From: Chitinophaga sancti
GTDB lineage: Bacteria > Bacteroidota > Bacteroidia > Chitinophagales > Chitinophagaceae
DNA: 64,000 nt
Assembly: GCF_034087045.1 (NCBI RefSeq)
Contig: NZ_CP139247.1
Location: forward strand, 682,001-746,000
Direction of reading: 5' to 3'
A program made the translations under genes and the position numbers. The notes beneath the pieces are model-generated. The model ran no database searches. It was not told the origin of the DNA and was given only the letters and a program-made list of their open reading frames with translations. The stretch's first letter is position 1. The number at the start of each line of letters is the position of its first letter. This document shows positions 36,035 to 44,825 of the stretch, in pieces.

Positions 36035-36345
36035 AAAAAGGATCGATTATCTAAAAGATGATCGATCCTTTTTCGTTTCCTGTCCAATTCCATTGGGAAA
36101 CACCAGTTTTTTATTTTTTCCTTCATGCTGTTATTCTCTGGACTGCCATACGATAGCCAGTTGTGAGGAAAAAATCGGCCACATAATCTATCTTTTCTTA
36201 AAGGTTTGATAGGGTGAAGCTACATTTTCCCAAATTCTACTATTCCGCCACTGTCCTTGTCATACCCAGCCGAACAGTTCCTGAAACTTTTCTTGGGTCT
36301 TTTCATCCAACGTGTATGCTATTTTGTTTTCAATAAAGAATATTT
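36035..36345 (-). pseudogene. Decayed large serine recombinase C-terminus
   Basis: Broken frames on the minus strand match the intact recombinase at 4304-6043: YTLDEKTQEKFQELF (intact: [15 protein letters not shown]), SSQLAIVWQSRE ([12 protein letters not shown]), KLVFPNGI (TLIFPNGI) and DHLLDNRSFLRATG ([15 protein letters not shown]). Frameshifts and stops separate the blocks and everything upstream is missing. It directly adjoins repeat F, as expected for a worn attachment boundary. Confidence 0.82.
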
Positions 36346-36817
36346 TGACAGTTGGCTTTGTAGCGTACCATATTTGATAAAATGAAACTGGAACAATTCA
36401 GTGGAATTGGGAGTATAAGGAATCGATCAGGTGTTGAGTGCTGGTTTTTCGTTCGAATCTGGTTATGCTTATTTTGACTGTAAATCCTGTAATCTGCTAC
36501 AGTAAAGGGTTAGGCTGAGCTCTAATTCGGTAGCCAAATAATGCCGATTTTATACGGCTAGTGCTTGAGAGGAAAGAACCTGTTTGAATAATACTATACG
36601 TAAGATTTTTAAATGAGATTTTATAGTGTTATCCAGCTATACTAAATCATTGTGGCAGCCATTCACATCTAACTCGATCAGGCATTTAGTTACAATTGTG
36701 ACCAGAAACCAAGTAATAAAAACTGTTTGTTGGTGGAAGTTTGTAAAAAATAGGCTGCAAAAAATAAATGCATAGATAGGGGAAGCAATAGATATTGGAG
36801 GGCAAAGATTCTGTAAA
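36346..36817. other. Gene-free stretch at island edge
   Basis: No open frame with family similarity is seen. It may contain further worn recombinase or element sequence, since GTTCGAATC occurs at 36452, but I cannot trace it. Confidence 0.4.
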
Positions 36818-36846
36818 ATAAAAAAGCTCTGCGCATGCGCAGAGCT
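36818..36846 (-). terminator. Terminator of the RRM-csp operon
   Basis: The 22-base perfect palindrome AGCTCTGCGCATGCGCAGAGCT (36825-36846) is followed on the minus strand by a T-rich tract. It lies 20 bases past the csp stop. Confidence 0.88.
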
Positions 36847-36866
36847 GGAAAATAAATTATAATGGT

Positions 36867-37058
36867 TTAAAGAACGCGAACGTTCACCGCATTTAATCCT
36901 TTTTGGCCGTTTTGTACTTCATAAGACACCCTGTCGTTCTCACCGATCTCATCATTCAGGCCCGTTACATGAACAAAGATGTCTTTGCTTCCATCAGCAG
37001 GCGTAATAAAGCCAAATCCTTTAGAAGCGTTGAAGAATTTTACTGTACCTTCTTGCAT
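36867..37058 (-). CDS. Cold-shock protein (CspA family)
   Basis: A 63-residue single cold-shock domain, an RNA chaperone that binds single-stranded nucleic acid through RNP1 KGFGFITP (residues 13-20) and RNP2 IFVHV (27-31). Length and sequence are typical for Bacteroidota CspA-type proteins. It is the last gene of a three-gene operon with two RRM proteins (gap of 10 bases) and has its own terminator. Confidence 0.93.
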   Translation of the reverse strand: MQEGTVKFFNASKGFGFITPADGSKDIFVHVTGLNDEIGENDRVSYEVQNGQKGLNAVNVRVL

Positions 37059-37068
37059 TGTTATTGAT

Positions 37069-37341
37069 TTATTGATAAAAAATTGTTTTTCCTATAGTCT
37101 TTTCGTTACATAGTGCCTCGCTTACCGAAAGGTGCTGCTGCATAAATTTTTTTTTGTTCAGTGCAGCAATTGCATTGTCTCCTGCTGTTGCTGTATGCAT
37201 ATAAACATACCCAAAGCCACGCGGATTATTATTTATGTCTCTGGCAATTTCTGCCCACTTTACTTTACCAAACTTTGAAAACAGTTGGAAAAGATCTGGT
37301 GATGCAATTTCGTTTCCCAAATTGCCTATAAATATTTTCAT
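37069..37341 (-). CDS. RRM RNA-binding protein
   Basis: A 90-residue RNA recognition motif protein of the bacterial Rbp type. RNP2 is IFIGNL (residues 3-8) and RNP1 is RGFGYVYM (about 40-47). The C-terminal ~15 residues are basic and Cys-containing. I use the ATG at 37341 (MKIFIGNL), although one two codons upstream is possible. Such proteins act on RNA at low temperature in many bacteria. It lies between another RRM gene and csp in one operon. Confidence 0.88.
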   Translation of the reverse strand: MKIFIGNLGNEIASPDLFQLFSKFGKVKWAEIARDINNNPRGFGYVYMHTATAGDNAIAALNKKKFMQQHLSVSEALCNEKTIGKTIFYQ

Positions 37342-37368
37342 GGGCACATTAACTTTTGCATACCTGGT

Positions 37369-37605
37369 TTACATAGCTTCACTTACTTCCAGGTACTGAT
37401 TCTTATAATTTAGTTGGTTAAGCGCATGTATCGCTTTTATTCCTCCCTCCTGCGATTCCATCAGTACAAATCCAAAACCTCTTGATCCGCCGTTTTTCTT
37501 GTCCATTATTATACCTGCTGAACAAACATTGCCGAATGCTTCAAAAAGCTTGGTCAGTTCTGTTTCTGATGCCTTCAGGTGTAAATTCCCGATATAGATT
37601 TTCAT
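37369..37605 (-). CDS. RRM RNA-binding protein
   Basis: A 78-residue RRM protein: RNP2 IYIGNL (3-8) and RNP1 RGFGFVLM (about 43-50), close in length and sequence to the next gene, from which it is separated by 27 bases. Likely first gene of the rbp-rbp-csp operon. Confidence 0.9.
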   Translation of the reverse strand: MKIYIGNLHLKASETELTKLFEAFGNVCSAGIIMDKKNGGSRGFGFVLMESQEGGIKAIHALNQLNYKNQYLEVSEAM

Positions 37606-37711
37606 GACGAATATTTTATAGCTTGCTGATGAATAGTTCTTATCTCCTGCGACCGAACTGATATGGAGTTGCCGTTTTGAGACGTGCTTCGTTCAAGACT
37701 ATAGATTGCAT

Positions 37712-37914
37712 TTACACAATGCTATGATTTAGCTTTTCTATTGCCTTTTTACCAGTTACGCACCCTGCCATTTCAACAAAGCAAACCCTCTGGGATGTTT
37801 TGTTAAATTATCAGTGATGATTTTTACGGATTTGACTGCCCTGAATTCTGCGAAGAGATCATGTAATTGTTTCTTTGATGTCATGTGACTCAAGTTTCCT
37901 ATGAAAATGCTCAT
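37712..37914 (-). pseudogene. RRM RNA-binding protein, frameshifted
   Basis: The frame from ATG 37914 gives MSIFIGNLSHMTSKKQLHDL and RNP1 start HPRGFA, then shifts by one base: the next frame reads FVEMAGCVTGKKAIEKLN to a stop at 37712. Joining the two restores a normal ~66-residue RRM. It is a third, dead copy of the two RRM genes downstream. Confidence 0.8.
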
Positions 37915-38163
37915 AATTGCTGTTTGAAAAATAAAAATGGCAACTGAGACGCAAAACTGAAGATGAAATTAAGATGATTGCAGTTCAGAGAGGGCAATGG
38001 CAGAAAACCAATATCTACATGAAGGTACGTTATTATATTGTATAATCCTTCATCCAATTCAAAATATACTTCTGTAGAAAAAACGTAAGTATTGACAATC
38101 CGGCAAGGCAGGAAAGTGCACAGACGATACAAAAGCACAATGCTTTGTACCTTCTGTGTTTAT

Positions 38164-38607
38164 CTATTTTCTTAGCACCTGTACATTTACAGCACTAAAA
38201 CCTTTCGATCCTTTTTGCAATTCGTAACTGACCTTGTTCCCTTTTTTCAGCAATTGCGAAATATTGTTGCTATGTACAAAAATGCTCTCTTTACTTTGGC
38301 TGTCGCTGATAAATCCATATCCTTTAGCTTCATCAAATGACAGTACTAAACCGGAGTGTCGTAAGTCATTTTCCCTGTCTTGCGGTGCAGCCCCAAGTAT
38401 AATATCCGCAGGGTCTATTTCTATGCGGTTGCGCATATCCGGCGGCCGGGAAGTCAGGTTCCCGTTTTCGTCCAGGTACGCCATCATTTCATCCAGGCTT
38501 TTGCCTTTCTTGTTGTTGAGCTTGCGCTGCTGCATCTTCTCGACTTTCTCCTTTCGTTCTTTTGCTTTTTTCTTTTTCAGTTCCTTTTTTAAAAATGTTT
38601 CGGCCAT
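38164..38607 (-). CDS. Cold-shock-domain protein with basic N-terminus
   Basis: A 147-residue protein. Residues 1-40 are very Lys-rich (coiled coil or RNA-binding tail), a linker with NGNLTSRPPD follows, and residues ~82-147 are a cold-shock domain with KGYGFISD (RNP1) and SIFVHSNN (RNP2). This form, with a charged extension, is common in Bacteroidota. It lies 35 bases downstream of the decayed DEAD-box helicase gene, a classic cold-response pairing. Confidence 0.88.
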   Translation of the reverse strand: MAETFLKKELKKKKAKERKEKVEKMQQRKLNNKKGKSLDEMMAYLDENGNLTSRPPDMRNRIEIDPADIILGAAPQDRENDLRHSGLVLSFDEAKGYGFISDSQSKESIFVHSNNISQLLKKGNKVSYELQKGSKGFSAVNVQVLRK

Positions 38608-38642
38608 GTATTTTGATATTCTTTAGAAATGAGTAAACTTTA

Positions 38643-39387
38643 TTACCTCAGGTGAGCAGGTACTTTTAATACAGGTACCGGGAATCCTATCAGCTTCTGA
38701 ATGCTATTCAGGTAACCTGCTTCTTTATAATCGAAAAATGATATAGCCTTACCTGTAGCTGCTGCCCCTCTCCCGGTACGGCCAATGCAGTGTACGTATG
38801 TTTCTGCAGCTTCCGGTATATTGAAATTCACTTCCCGTGGCAAATGATCTATATCAATACCTCTTGCCGCTATATCTGTTGCTATGAGCACTTTAACGCG
38901 CTCCTGGCGGAAATCACTTAACGCTTTCTGTCTTGTATTCTGCGATTTGTTACCATGAATTGCAGCAGCGTGAACACCGGTTCCTTCCAGTTGCTTTACC
39001 ATTTTGCCCGCGCCATGTTTGGTACGTGTAAAAACGAGCGATCTTTCTGTTCCTGCGTCTCCTCCAAAAACAGGCGTATACCTTAATCTGATTTTTTCAC
39101 CATAAGACTTGAAATTCTCCGCAATTTGTATGGCTAGCTCTCTCGTCGGGGTAAGAATCAATGATCTTATTTTGTTATCTACCTTTTGACTGCAACTAAG
39201 TAATGCAGGATAGGGACAGCGAAGGCAGCAGTTTTACCGATTCCGGTCTGGGCAATACCCAATAGATCCCTCATAAAAGTATTTCAGGAATTGACTGTTG
39301 TTGTATTGATGTAGGGGTTTTATCTCCCTTGCCATTAAGAGCTTGTAGGATAGGTGCTATAATATCTAAATCGTTAAATGTCATCAT
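38643..39387 (-). pseudogene. DEAD-box RNA helicase (RhlE-like), decayed
   Basis: The original start is recognisable: MTFNDLDIIAPILQAL at 39387, then Q-motif-like TPTSIQQQSIPEIL, a frameshift, LLGIAQTGIGKTAAFAVPIL (Walker A), another frameshift, SLILTPTRELAIQIAE (motif Ia). After VFGG the frame jumps directly to ERSLVFTRTKHGA of domain 2, so about 150 residues including the DEAD box are deleted. Domain 2 (ATDIAARGIDID, CIGRTGRGAA) is intact as a 172-codon frame from 39161. The product cannot be an active helicase. Confidence 0.88.
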
Positions 39388-39936
39388 TACTTATTGAGCC
39401 GCCTTTAAGTTTTTAGAGGTGGTGTGATTGAATATGTGCTAAAACAGCACATTATTACCAGGCAACTGTATCGTAGATGGTTGTTTGGTATATGAGTATG
39501 GTGAGCAATAGGATTACGGCACTATAACTGCGCATTATGCACTTTATGTCCGGGCCAAATTAAAGAATGGCAGTGCTCATGTCCTGTTAAGAAAGCAATC
39601 GGCACAACCCTATTGAAGAAAAAGATTATCCGTAATTATTTGACGGAACAACTGGCAATCGGAAAAGCGAAGACTGAGAAGAAAGGATGAAACGATACAA
39701 ATCAGAGAGGCAAGACTTATGCCATAAGTGACAAAGATAACAGATTTTACGCGGATAGAAAAATAAAACATGTCAGATGACACTGTTTGAAACCTTTTTA
39801 TTTATACAAGCTTCATTTTATAAAGGTGGTTCGAACCAAATGAGCGTAAGATATAAGCAATAAAAAGCAATAGATGAACAGGAAAACAGGTGCTAAAAAA
39901 TTGATTTTTCTTGTCTTTTTCCCCCATTTTTACAGC
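39388..39936. other. Gene-free stretch before the desaturase
   Basis: No supported gene. Plus-strand codons near 39600-39690 give a short open tail (TLLKKKIIRNYLTEQL ... KTEKKG) without recognisable origin. The first in-frame ATG of the desaturase frame lies at 39874. Confidence 0.4.
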
Positions 39937-41034
39937 ATGGGAAAGCTGGTCTACAATAGAAAATCCATATTCTTCAAGGCACTTAAAATCGAGATAGAAA
40001 ATTATTTTGCCGAAAACGGTATTGAGAAAACCGGGAACTGGAAACTTTATATAAAGTCCTTTATTCTTATTTTACTGGCTCTTGGTTCCTATATCTACCT
40101 GCTTGCATTTAATTACTCTTTCCCCTTTGGCATTGTACTATCCGGGCTATTAGGGTTTATTCTTGCAGGCATCGGTTTTAATATAATGCATGACGCGAAT
40201 CACGGCTGTTACTCGACTAAAAAATGGGTAAATAGTTTGATGGGGCTTACACTAAATGCTTTAGGGAGCAATGCGTTTATATGGAAGCAAAAACATAATA
40301 TCATTCATCACACTTACACAAACGTAGATGGTTTGGATGATGACATCGCCAAAAGCCCGATCATAAGGCAAAGCAGCACGCAGGTCTGGAAACCAGTTCA
40401 TCAGTTGCAGCATATATATCTTTGGTTTGTCTATGCGCTCAGTTCTATTTTATGGATTTTTGTTACAGATTTCATGAAATACGGCACGCAGAAAATATAC
40501 ACCACAGAGTTAAAGCATATGAATTTTAAAGAGCACTTTATTTTTTGGCTAAGTAAAGTGCTGTACGTTATTTTTTATATCGTGATCCCTGTCATATTTG
40601 TAGGCGCACAAAAGTGGCTGATAGGGTTCTTGTGTATGCATATCACATTAGGCCTGTCGTTGGCAATCGTATTTCAGCTGGCACATGTTGTGGAAGAAAC
40701 TGAATTTGCATTTTGCAGCGAAGATGATGTTGTAATCGAAAATGAATGGGCGGTACACCAGCTTAAGACTACGGCAAACTTCGCGCCTGGTAATTTCTGT
40801 ATAACATGGTATGTTGGAGGGCTGAATTACCAGATAGAGCATCATCTCTTTCCCCGTATAAGTCATATTCATTATCCTGCACTCAGCAAAATAGTACAAT
40901 TGAAATGCGAGGAGTTCGGCATCCTATACAATTGCATACCGACAATTACCGCTGCAATTGCCTCTCATTATAATCATATGCGTTCATTGGGTGTGAATCC
41001 CGATAAGAAAATCGAAATAAGTAACCACATCTAA
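39937..41034 (+). CDS. Membrane fatty acid desaturase (acyl-CoA/acyl-lipid type)
   Basis: A ~365-residue di-iron membrane desaturase with the three histidine boxes HDANHG, HNIIHHTYTN and QIEHHLFPRISH and four hydrophobic segments (about residues 40-85 and 195-255). It would introduce double bonds into membrane acyl chains, a standard cold-adaptation step. I prefer the ATG at 39937 (MGKLVYNRKS), though 39874 is possible and would add a hydrophobic stretch. Its position beside cold-shock and RNA-helicase genes supports the cold role. A strong hairpin follows the stop. Confidence 0.9.
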   Translation: MGKLVYNRKSIFFKALKIEIENYFAENGIEKTGNWKLYIKSFILILLALGSYIYLLAFNYSFPFGIVLSGLLGFILAGIGFNIMHDANHGCYSTKKWVNSLMGLTLNALGSNAFIWKQKHNIIHHTYTNVDGLDDDIAKSPIIRQSSTQVWKPVHQLQHIYLWFVYALSSILWIFVTDFMKYGTQKIYTTELKHMNFKEHFIFWLSKVLYVIFYIVIPVIFVGAQKWLIGFLCMHITLGLSLAIVFQLAHVVEETEFAFCSEDDVVIENEWAVHQLKTTANFAPGNFCITWYVGGLNYQIEHHLFPRISHIHYPALSKIVQLKCEEFGILYNCIPTITAAIASHYNHMRSLGVNPDKKIEISNHI

Positions 41035-41035
41035 C

Positions 41036-41079
41036 TTCAATAATACAGCCGCATCAAAAGATGCGGCTGTATTATTGAA
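41036..41079. terminator. 20-bp perfect hairpin after the desaturase
   Basis: Arms 41036-41055 (TTCAATAATACAGCCGCATC) and 41060-41079 pair perfectly around AAAA. No T tract, but the position directly after the stop codon fits a terminator. Confidence 0.75.
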
Positions 41080-41133
41080 ATGTTTCGATGGTGCTGTTAT
41101 CGCATCTATTGATCAGACATTACCGGAAAAACA

Positions 41134-41337
41134 ATGACTTATCACCAACCGGAGGTAAGTGCATATATTGCACAGCTTATACAGACCGGTGCTTCTGAGG
41201 ATGATGCAGCGTACATTGCAAGATTCTGTGTGGCGATTGCTAACGGAGAATTCGATACCAATAAAAGTGATGTGAAACAACTACTAGGCAGAAGTCCTGT
41301 CAGTTTAAAAGATTTTTTGCAAAATATATACAGTTAA
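41134..41337 (+). pseudogene. C-terminal remnant of an NmrA/QorB-like reductase
   Basis: A 67-codon frame whose sequence (VAIANGEFDTNKSDVKQLLG, then SPVSLKDFL) matches the C-terminal end of NmrA-type NAD(P)-binding oxidoreductases, where DVEQLTGRxPxSLxDFL closes the fold. The Rossmann part is missing. It starts with an ATG but is most likely a deletion remnant rather than a gene. It is flanked by two long perfect hairpins. Confidence 0.6.
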
Positions 41338-41456
41338 TTGGTAGAAGAGTAAATCCTATGTGGAAGTTTATAATGAAAAGTTTTGGCGTAAAGACCCACT
41401 TTTCCATGTTCAATGTAAAGTCGGCCAGGTCTTCGAACACTGTACCTAACAGCGCG

Positions 41457-41503
41457 CTGCAATGACAAAACCCGCTGTTAGTCAGCGGGTTTTGTCATTG
41501 CAG
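41457..41503. terminator. 21-bp perfect hairpin
   Basis: CTGCAATGACAAAACCCGCTG (arm 1 less one base here for length: 41457-41477) pairs with 41483-41503 around TTAGT. GC core with T4 in the arm; strong bidirectional terminator or a mobile-element end. Confidence 0.75.
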
Positions 41504-41546
41504 GATTTTTGCAGCAATTGTAACTACTTACTATTCAACTGTTGTT

Positions 41547-41560
41547 GGTTCGAATCCCTT
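41547..41560 (+). repeat. 14-bp copy of the tRNA-Ser T arm (candidate distal att)
   Basis: GGTTCGAATCCCTT is identical to the T arm and 3' acceptor start of tRNA-Ser (positions ~4450-4463), with CTT/TTT similarity continuing. A 14-base identity by chance in this window is unlikely. It would be the outermost copy if the island extends past the cold cluster. No recombinase vestige was found beside it. Confidence 0.5.
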
Positions 41561-41627
41561 TTTTATTTTACAATATTGCGGTAAACAGCCTTGTAGCTAA
41601 TTTTAACGCCAGTTACGGAAAACAAAT

Positions 41628-41921
41628 TTATAATTCAATTTCCTTAAAATGCTCTACAACTGGGAATGGATCATAATAATGATGCAATAGTTCCTTCCAA
41701 TGCACATAGACATCGGATTGTCTAAAACCTACTGTGTGGTCTTCTAACTTATCCCATTCGACTAACAGAATATATTTGTCGGCGTTTTCTAAACATTTTT
41801 GCAAACTGTGATGACGATAACCAGGTATTGATCTGATATATTGTCCTGCTTTCTTAAAATCTGTTTCAAATTCCGAGTATAGTCCCGGCTTTATATTCAA
41901 AATCGCTACTTCCAATATCAT
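41628..41921 (-). CDS. Antibiotic biosynthesis monooxygenase (ABM)-domain protein
   Basis: A 97-residue dimeric ferredoxin-like alpha-beta protein of the ABM type: MILEVAILNIKPG strand, helix, PGYRHHSLQKCLENADKYIL and VEWDKLEDHTVGFRQSD, YVHWKELLHHYYDPFP. These small proteins bind haem or act on quinone-like substrates; the substrate cannot be told. It is a single gene, 138 bases from the AAA/DUF1703 copy 2 stop. Confidence 0.85.
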   Translation of the reverse strand: MILEVAILNIKPGLYSEFETDFKKAGQYIRSIPGYRHHSLQKCLENADKYILLVEWDKLEDHTVGFRQSDVYVHWKELLHHYYDPFPVVEHFKEIEL

Positions 41922-42059
41922 AATATTAAATTATATCGCTATCCGCAGTTTGGTAATTAAGGAAGATACAAGATACTAAATGATACTGATAAGTCTTGTT
42001 TCATGGACTCAAAGAAGATGTCAATAGAGATGCCGCTCCTGAATAAATGTTATGCAAAA

Positions 42060-43589
42060 TCAGCTCACCTCTTTGACCAAAAATTCTTCAACAGATCGTT
42101 TTTCTGAAGAGAAGCTTATACCAATAGCTATTTTCTTTCTATTTTCTAATTGGTAAGAACGCAAATAACCTTTCTCAAAAATCTGATCCAGGGCCGACTG
42201 CGCAGTTCCATTCAATTTTAACTCTATAGCAAAAATAAATTGTTCAGTGAACACCAGTACATCGCATCTACCAGTAGAACTATGTACCTCGCTACGTACA
42301 TCGAGGCCTAAGCGTTTAAAGGTTAGATGTACGATGATATGAAAGATTGATTCACTTTCAGACTTCCAATGATCGTAAGGGATGGTGGAGATAATTACAT
42401 CCAATGCTTTGATCATTTGAGGCATATTGTTATTTTTCAAAGCCTGTCCCAAATCATAAGTAACAGCCATTGAGTCGTTGCCTGGAAATATATTTCGATA
42501 AGCACTCAGCAGCGCATCTGTCAAACTTTCTTCTACCTCCTTATTGGGATAACCAAGCTCATATAATCTTGTATCTTCATCATAATGTTTAATGGTCAGA
42601 TACCCTGTCTGGAACAAAACCGGTACTGACGCAATATGCTCCACATTAAAACTACTCAAAGCGTTTTCTCCAATTCGTATATTTTCAAGTTCAAATTCCC
42701 GGTTATTCCTCATCAGATTCACTAACCAGGTGGGTGTACCTGTTTGAAACCAAAAATTTTGAATCCGCCCAGACCCCATATAACTCAGCACTGAAAATGG
42801 ATTATATACCCTACTTGTGCCATCCCATGAATATCCGTTATACCATTCTTTTAATTTCTGTAAAATATCAGGGTGTCTTTGCTGAAGAACATTTATTTCT
42901 TCTTTAAAATCTGACTCGAGCTCTTGCTGGGTGATACCCATCAATGTGGCATAATGAGGATTAAGCGTAATATCGTACAGGTTATTCAGATCAGAGAAAA
43001 TACTGACCTTTGAAAATCTGCTTACCCCGGTTATCAGCAACAAACGAATATATTCGTCAGCATCTTTTAATACAGAATAAAAACTTTTAAATACCGATCT
43101 GTTTTCCTCCACTTTTTCTATATTTTCCAGATAATCGGTAATAGGCTTATCATATTCGTCAATCAGGATCACAACTTGTCCATTGACAGAAGCCTTACGG
43201 ATCAGTTCTTCAAATCTTCCTTTTAAATGACTAGCTTCCAGTTCCAGGCCCAGCTCTTTTGCTAAAACACCCATTTCCATACTGAGTGCTTCATACAATC
43301 CTAATTTTTGATAATCAAGCTTACTAAGCCTTAAATGTATCACTGGGTGCTTTTGTTCCCAATTCCATTGATCATAGATCCAAAGCCCTTCAAATAATTC
43401 TTTATTGCCGCTGAAAATCTCCTTGATAGTAGACAGTAGCAGAGATTTACCAAAACGTCTGGGGCGACTCAGAAAATAATAATTACCTGAATCAATCAAT
43501 TTATGAATCGATTGAGTTTTATCAATATATAAATACCCCTCCTTTCTTATTTTCCCGAAATCTTGTAAGCCTATTGGATATTTTCTCAT
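42060..43589 (-). CDS. AAA-ATPase-like / PD-(D/E)XK (DUF1703) protein, copy 2
   Basis: A 509-residue paralogue of the gene at 33547-35079 with the same domain order: RPRRFGKSLLLST (P-loop-like), VILIDEYDKPI, LLLITGVSRFSKVSIFSD and C-terminal GRCDVLVF / FAIELKL. The two copies are direct repeats 7 kb apart and are conserved also at the nucleotide level, so they could recombine. Both frames are intact. Function unknown; the family is multicopy in Bacteroidota. Confidence 0.88.
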   Translation of the reverse strand: MRKYPIGLQDFGKIRKEGYLYIDKTQSIHKLIDSGNYYFLSRPRRFGKSLLLSTIKEIFSGNKELFEGLWIYDQWNWEQKHPVIHLRLSKLDYQKLGLYEALSMEMGVLAKELGLELEASHLKGRFEELIRKASVNGQVVILIDEYDKPITDYLENIEKVEENRSVFKSFYSVLKDADEYIRLLLITGVSRFSKVSIFSDLNNLYDITLNPHYATLMGITQQELESDFKEEINVLQQRHPDILQKLKEWYNGYSWDGTSRVYNPFSVLSYMGSGRIQNFWFQTGTPTWLVNLMRNNREFELENIRIGENALSSFNVEHIASVPVLFQTGYLTIKHYDEDTRLYELGYPNKEVEESLTDALLSAYRNIFPGNDSMAVTYDLGQALKNNNMPQMIKALDVIISTIPYDHWKSESESIFHIIVHLTFKRLGLDVRSEVHSSTGRCDVLVFTEQFIFAIELKLNGTAQSALDQIFEKGYLRSYQLENRKKIAIGISFSSEKRSVEEFLVKEVS

Positions 43590-43902
43590 AAAATCAAAGA
43601 TAAAATAAAATCAATGACAAAGTTTTGTTACCCACTCTTAGTAAGCACAACAGCTAAGGAGTCCTATTTCCAATTTTATACCAGCACATTGACACAAAAG
43701 CTATAGCACCAGACATGCATTGCTACAGGAAATATATAACTAAATAAACATATGACTTGAAGAAGAAATTTTCATGCCTTCATGCTGAAAATTTGGAGTT
43801 TTTGGCTTATAATTCAATTTTTGCCAACAGGAATTAGTTTTTTTAGCAACTTTCAACATTATTCGGTACCCTTGGACATATTTTATAAATACTCTGGCTT
43901 TT
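43590..43902. other. Gene-free stretch
   Basis: Holds the upstream regions of the divergent AAA/DUF1703 copy 2 and the transglutaminase-like gene. I see no clear promoter boxes or repeats. Confidence 0.4.
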
Positions 43903-44685
43903 ATGCTCTTACAAGCTTCCTCCTTTTTTGAATTATGTACTGAGTACCCTGTCACCAGTATTTTCATGTTACGTTCCAAAAGCGAACCTACACAGTTTAT
44001 CAGGCAGGAAGCGTTTTTAACAACTCCGCTGGTGCCCGTGAGTGAGTATATTGATGGGTATGGCAATATTTGTCAACGTACTATTTTACCTGTAGGAACT
44101 ACCATCATTGAAAGTAGTGTTATAGCTGAGTGCGATGAGAATATTGATGTGAATCCAGCCGCAGCATATGTACCGATAGAAGAGTTACCCGGTATTGTAT
44201 TGCAATTTCTGCTACCCAGCAGGTATTGTGAGTCAGACAAAGTCGGTGAACTGGCCATGGAAATTATAAAGGATATACAATCGGGGTATGAACAGGTAGA
44301 AGCAATCCGGCAATGGTGTTTCCAAAACATATCCCGTCAGTATGGTTCTACCAATAGTTCTACATCTGCTATAGATGTGTTGCAAAGCAGAACAGGCGTA
44401 TGCAGGGATTTTACGCATGTAGCGATAGCACTGTGTCGAAGTATAAATATACCTGCCCGTATGGTGGTAGGATATCTGCATGACTTGAAACCAATGGATT
44501 TACATGCATGGTTTGAAGCGTATGTAGGGGATCGGTGGTATACATTTGATGCGTTGATGGAGAAACCGGTTGGAGGCAGGATCATTATGGCCATCGGTCG
44601 CGATGCGGCTGATGTAGCTTTTGCCAGTCATTTTGGAGAGGTCGTACTGGTGAAGATGGAGGTGAATGTGGATGAGGTGAAGTAG
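43903..44685 (+). CDS. Transglutaminase-like cysteine protease family protein
   Basis: A 260-residue protein with the Cys-His-Asp triad of bacterial transglutaminase-like enzymes: GVCRDFTHV (Cys167), DLHAWFEAYV (His201) and YTFDA (Asp216). An N-terminal beta domain precedes the core, as in the family. These enzymes are usually peptidases or amidases; the substrate is unknown. No signal peptide. It is a single gene with a hairpin behind it, convergent with the Ter operon. Confidence 0.88.
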   Translation: MLLQASSFFELCTEYPVTSIFMLRSKSEPTQFIRQEAFLTTPLVPVSEYIDGYGNICQRTILPVGTTIIESSVIAECDENIDVNPAAAYVPIEELPGIVLQFLLPSRYCESDKVGELAMEIIKDIQSGYEQVEAIRQWCFQNISRQYGSTNSSTSAIDVLQSRTGVCRDFTHVAIALCRSINIPARMVVGYLHDLKPMDLHAWFEAYVGDRWYTFDALMEKPVGGRIIMAIGRDAADVAFASHFGEVVLVKMEVNVDEVK

Positions 44686-44710
44686 GGAAACCGGTGGCTT
44701 CCCTAAATTT
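44684..44710 (+). terminator. Terminator after the transglutaminase-like gene
   Basis: AGGGAA (44684-44689) pairs with TTCCCT (44699-44704), followed by AAATTTCTTCTT. Moderate strength. Confidence 0.55.
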
Positions 44711-44825
44711 CTTCTTCTTCAACAGCCTGAGACGTGCAGGAAATCCCAGGCTGTCGGTTTGTCCATTTACTACTACAATAGCGCATAGGGATATAAATAG
44801 TGTCAATAAATAATCTCGTTATATA

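Noticed and set aside
35827..36126. 99-aa minus-strand frame as a gene
   Set aside because: It runs through repeat F, its hairpin and recombinase remains; parts match the recombinase C-terminus in broken frames.
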